From: Bacteroidales bacterium
GTDB taxonomy: Bacteria; Bacteroidota; Bacteroidia; Bacteroidales; Bacteroidaceae
Direction of reading: 5' to 3'
Assembly: GCA_004555425.1 (NCBI GenBank)
Contig: SFID01000111.1
Coordinates: 1 to 8,887, forward strand
Length of the DNA stretch: 8,887 nucleotides
Within the stretch, counting starts at the first letter, position 1. Every line of letters starts with the position of its first letter. This document shows positions 6,623 to 8,887 of the stretch, piece after piece. A program made the position numbers and the translations under genes. The notes under the pieces were generated by a model. That model was not told the origin of the DNA. It made no database searches and saw only the letters and a list, made by a program, of their open reading frames with translations.

Positions 6623-6719
6623 AGCAAAAGGGAATGGAGGATACGAGGAGAGGCTCGCCGCGCCAAATAGCCCTTTGCGCCAAGGCGCAGCACTTGCCCT
6701 CACCATAGGCTTCTGCGGA

Positions 6720-6727
6720 CAAATGTA
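6720..6727 (-). promoter_or_regulatory. Possible -7 box for the GH16 gene
   Basis: TACATTTG on the minus strand fits TAnnTTTG. It would start RNA near 6713 and give a leader of about 138 nt before ATG 6575. No TTG is found at the right distance upstream, so the promoter is weak or depends on an activator. The latter would suit a gene induced by a polysaccharide. Confidence 0.4.
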
Positions 6728-6798
6728 CGAATAAAAATCCTTGCGCTCGCCGTGTTTTTGCGTTTTTTACAGAAAAAGGAAGATTGCAAACAAGTTTT

Positions 6799-6829
6799 TT
6801 TGTAGGGCCGCGAATAATCCGTACCTTTG
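6799..6829 (+). promoter_or_regulatory. Promoter of the AspT-family transporter gene
   Basis: TACCTTTG at 6822-6829 matches TAnnTTTG, and TTTG at 6799-6802 lies 19 bp upstream in a T-rich run. The predicted RNA start is near 6836, giving a leader of about 137 nt. It fires away from the divergent GH16 gene. Confidence 0.75.
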
Positions 6830-6835
6830 CAGGGC

Positions 6836-6972
6836 TTATTTTAGGCAGATTAGGCCTTTACGGCCCTTACAGCCTTGACTACTTTGACAACCATCAAGGC
6901 GATTCTATCCCTTCATGCCTTCTCTCCCCTTCGGTAGGCAAATAATTTCTAATCATAAATAATATCTTTTCT
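6836..6972 (+). other. 5' leader of the transporter message
   Basis: This untranslated stretch of about 137 nt holds a 7-bp inverted repeat (gccttga 6872-6878, tcaaggc 6894-6900) and a small ggcc hairpin at 6853-6865. I recognise no known riboswitch. The last 30 nt before the ATG are AT-rich without a Shine-Dalgarno sequence, as is usual in this phylum. Confidence 0.4.
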
Positions 6973-8703
6973 ATGGAATGGTTAACTAACATCATTCAGA
7001 ATCCCGGTTCCATAGCCCACCTCGTGGTCATCTACGCGTTGGTCATCAGTTTGGGCGTGAAACTTGGTAAGATTAAGTTTGGTGGGATTTCGCTCGGCGT
7101 CACCTTTGTGCTGTTCGTCGGAATCGTTGTCGGCCACATCTACAGCCATTATATTGTAGATCCGAAGACGAACGAGTTCATCACACATGCGGCGCAGAAA
7201 GAGACTATCGACTTTGTGAAGGAGTTGGGCCTGATTCTCTTCGTCTATTTCATCGGATTGCAGGTGGGTCCTGGCTTCTTTGCCACGTTCAAGAAGGGAG
7301 GCGTGGGTATGAACCTCATCGCTGCGGGCATCGTCCTGCTCAATATCCTCGTGATGCTGGGCCTCTACTTCCTCGTATTCCCGCAGAACAATTACAACCT
7401 GGCCATGATGGTTGGTACGATGTATGGTGCCGTGACCAACACTCCTGGTCTTGGTGCCGCCACTTCGGTTGTCAAGGACTTCGGCGGCGACTGGGGAGCA
7501 TTAGGAGTGCCCGATCTGGCCTCTAGTTATGCTTGCGCCTATCCCCTTGGCGTTGTCGGCATCATCTTGGCCACGATTGCCATTCGCTATCTGCTGGGTA
7601 TCAAACTCGAACAGGAGCAGGAGGCCATCCGCAAGGAGCAAGAGCGCGACCCGCACGCCACTCCGAAACACATGGTCATCAAGGTGACCAACAAGTCGGT
7701 AGTAGGCCGCTCTCTCCACGAACTCCACTCGTTCCTGAATCGCCAATTCGTCATCACGCGTTGCATTAAGAACGATGAAATGTTCGTTCCCAATGGTGAC
7801 ACGCAACTTGAATTGGGTATGCAGGTACATCTCGTTTGCGCTGAGGACGAGGCAGAGCCTATCTCCATGCTGATGGGTGAAGTCGTGGAGGGCAAAGACT
7901 GGAAGGACGACTACGACAAGGAGAAGGCGAACTACGTCAGCCACCGCCTCGTCATCACCAAGCCCGAAATCAACGGCAAGACTTTTGGCCAGTTGCACTT
8001 TAGCAGCATCCACGGTGTCAACGTGACGCGCGTCACCCGTAACGGCATGGACCTCTTTGCCGACCGCAACCTTCGTCTGCAAGTGGGCGACCGCATCCTC
8101 GTGACGGGTCCCGCCGAAAACATCGAGCGACTGAAGCGCGTGATTGGTGCTGAGGTGAAAAAACTCAACCACCCCAACGTGGGCGCCATCTTCTTCGGCA
8201 TCATGCTGGGTATCATCCTTGGCCAGATTAACTTTGGTGCAGGCGTGAAACTGGGTCTCGCTGGTGGTCCGCTCGTTGTCGCCATCCTCATCGGTGCATT
8301 CGGCTATCGCTATAAGATCAATACGTACACCTCCACTTCTGCCAACTTGATGTTGCGCGAAGTCGGCCTGCTCCTCTTCTTGTCGAGCGTAGGTATTCAG
8401 GCTGGCGCGAAATTCTGGGATACAATCATGAACGGCGGTATCACGTACGTTTGGACGGGCTTCCTCATCACGATTGTGCCCATCCTCATTATGGGAATCA
8501 TTGCGCGCAAGACGCTCAAGCTAAACTATTTCACCCTGATGGGCCTCATTGCAGGTAGCAATACCGACCCCCCTGCGCTGGCATTTGCCAATCAGACCGC
8601 GGGCAACGATGCTCCTGCAGTGGGCTACTCCACAGTTTACCCGCTGTCCATGTTCCTCCGCATTCTCATGGCACAGGTTGTACTGATGTTATTCCTGCAA
8701 TAG
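6973..8703 (+). CDS. AspT/YidE/YbjL-family transporter with TrkA_C domains
   Basis: The 576-residue inner-membrane protein has the layout of the aspartate:alanine exchanger (AAE) family. A membrane half spans residues 15-210, two TrkA_C-type regulatory domains follow (about 235-308 and 322-392), and a second membrane half spans 402-576. The halves are duplicated: GLILFVYFIGLQVG (86-99) matches GLLLFLSSVGIQAG (465-478), and GTMYGAVTNTPGLGAA (148-163) matches GLIAGSNTDPPALAFA (524-539). These conserved loops are expected to line the transport path. AspT itself exchanges aspartate for alanine. The substrate here is unknown, so no gene symbol is given. TrkA_C domains usually bind small ligands and may gate transport. 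A charged Glu/Lys/Arg-rich stretch (212-227) links the first half to them. The gene has its own promoter and terminator and looks monocistronic. ATG 6973 fits the leader and family length. Confidence 0.92.
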   Translation: MEWLTNIIQNPGSIAHLVVIYALVISLGVKLGKIKFGGISLGVTFVLFVGIVVGHIYSHYIVDPKTNEFITHAAQKETIDFVKELGLILFVYFIGLQVGPGFFATFKKGGVGMNLIAAGIVLLNILVMLGLYFLVFPQNNYNLAMMVGTMYGAVTNTPGLGAATSVVKDFGGDWGALGVPDLASSYACAYPLGVVGIILATIAIRYLLGIKLEQEQEAIRKEQERDPHATPKHMVIKVTNKSVVGRSLHELHSFLNRQFVITRCIKNDEMFVPNGDTQLELGMQVHLVCAEDEAEPISMLMGEVVEGKDWKDDYDKEKANYVSHRLVITKPEINGKTFGQLHFSSIHGVNVTRVTRNGMDLFADRNLRLQVGDRILVTGPAENIERLKRVIGAEVKKLNHPNVGAIFFGIMLGIILGQINFGAGVKLGLAGGPLVVAILIGAFGYRYKINTYTSTSANLMLREVGLLLFLSSVGIQAGAKFWDTIMNGGITYVWTGFLITIVPILIMGIIARKTLKLNYFTLMGLIAGSNTDPPALAFANQTAGNDAPAVGYSTVYPLSMFLRILMAQVVLMLFLQ

Positions 8704-8718
8704 GCATTTGGGGCTTTC

Positions 8719-8742
8719 GGCCAGCGCTGCCTGCGCTTGGCC
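8719..8742. repeat. GC-rich inverted repeat after the transporter gene
   Basis: ggccagcgc and gcgcttggcc pair with a single bulge and a 5-nt loop. No T-tract follows, so it is probably not a terminator by itself. It sits between the stop codon and the clear terminator at 8759. Confidence 0.5.
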
Positions 8743-8758
8743 TCGGCCTATCAATAAT

Positions 8759-8792
8759 AAGGGCTGCGTCTTCTGGCGCAGCCCTTGCTTTT
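8759..8792 (+). terminator. Intrinsic terminator of the transporter gene
   Basis: A perfect 10-bp stem pairs 8759-8768 with 8777-8786 over an 8-nt loop. A short T-rich tail (gctttt) ends at 8792. The group II intron begins at the next base, so the original U-tract may have been interrupted by the insertion. Confidence 0.85.
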
Positions 8793-8887
8793 GTTCGCCC
8801 AGCATGGGCATACTCTAACGGGTGCAAGTCCCTAAGCCGCCCTGATAACGGGAAGGCTACAGCCAAAGACAAGGGTGTCCGTGGCGA
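8793..8887 (+). mobile_element. Group II intron, 5' end only, probably class C
   Basis: From 8793 the sequence reads GTTCGCCCAGCATGGGC, close to the GTGCG start and first domain I hairpin of bacterial group II introns. It continues with further domain I pieces: gggtgcaagtccc (8820-8832), a ccc/ggg hairpin near 8840-8852, and caagggtgtccgtggcga at the window edge. The wording resembles class C introns, whose known target is the 3' side of intrinsic terminators. That fits the terminator ending at 8792 exactly. The first bases GTTCG differ by one from the GTGCG consensus. The reverse transcriptase gene and 3' end would lie beyond the window, so neither completeness nor activity can be judged. 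The intron call rests on recognition of the sequence. The class assignment is less sure. Confidence 0.82.

Noticed and set aside
6576..6722. 49-residue N-terminal extension of the GH16 protein
   Set aside because: The signal peptide begins at ATG 6575, the extension has no protein-like features, and the candidate promoter overlaps its start.
8666..8872. Minus-strand frame across the terminator and intron end
   Set aside because: It overlaps the transporter's 3' end, a terminator hairpin and structured intron RNA; the translation is Arg/Pro/Ala-rich noise.

Overview
The window looks like chromosomal DNA of a Bacteroidales bacterium, most likely Prevotella or a close relative. Three signs point there. 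Intergenic regions carry promoters of the Bacteroidetes type (TTG, about 20 bp, TAnnTTTG). Start codons lack a clear Shine-Dalgarno sequence and sit in AT-rich leaders. One secreted enzyme ends in a type IX secretion (T9SS) sorting tail. The genus is inferred from general resemblance and was not tested by a search.

Layout. Positions 1-853 hold no convincing gene. They contain a minus-strand promoter that leads almost at once into a strong terminator (115-197), a 10-bp palindrome just upstream of that promoter, and a duplicated array of short hairpins joined by a constant linker (269-633). At 854-1579 is a small exported protein of unknown function, probably an outer-membrane beta-barrel. A patch of AATTAGG-type inverted and direct repeats (1579-1715) runs up to a UPF1/DNA2-like superfamily 1 helicase gene (1724-3688). 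A bidirectional terminator and a 9-bp tandem repeat (3707-3840) separate the helicase from the convergent minus-strand gene at 3855-6575. That gene encodes a 906-residue secreted GH16 glycoside hydrolase with two copies of an N-terminal module and a T9SS tail. A divergent intergenic region (6576-6972) carries promoters for the GH16 gene and for a 576-residue AspT/YidE/YbjL-family transporter with central TrkA_C domains (6973-8703). Immediately after the transporter's terminator the 5' end of a group II intron, probably class C, begins at 8793 and runs off the window.

How the parts relate. The four genes look like independent transcription units, not an operon: there are promoters at 807-837 and 6799-6829, a bidirectional terminator between convergent genes, and a terminator after the transporter. 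The GH16 enzyme has no SusC/SusD pair beside it in this window. I see no clear new multi-gene defence or metabolic system. The least explained material is non-coding: the hairpin array with a related single unit at 6602-6622, the minus-strand promoter-terminator unit at the left edge, and the near-identical motif repeated twice in the GH16 protein.
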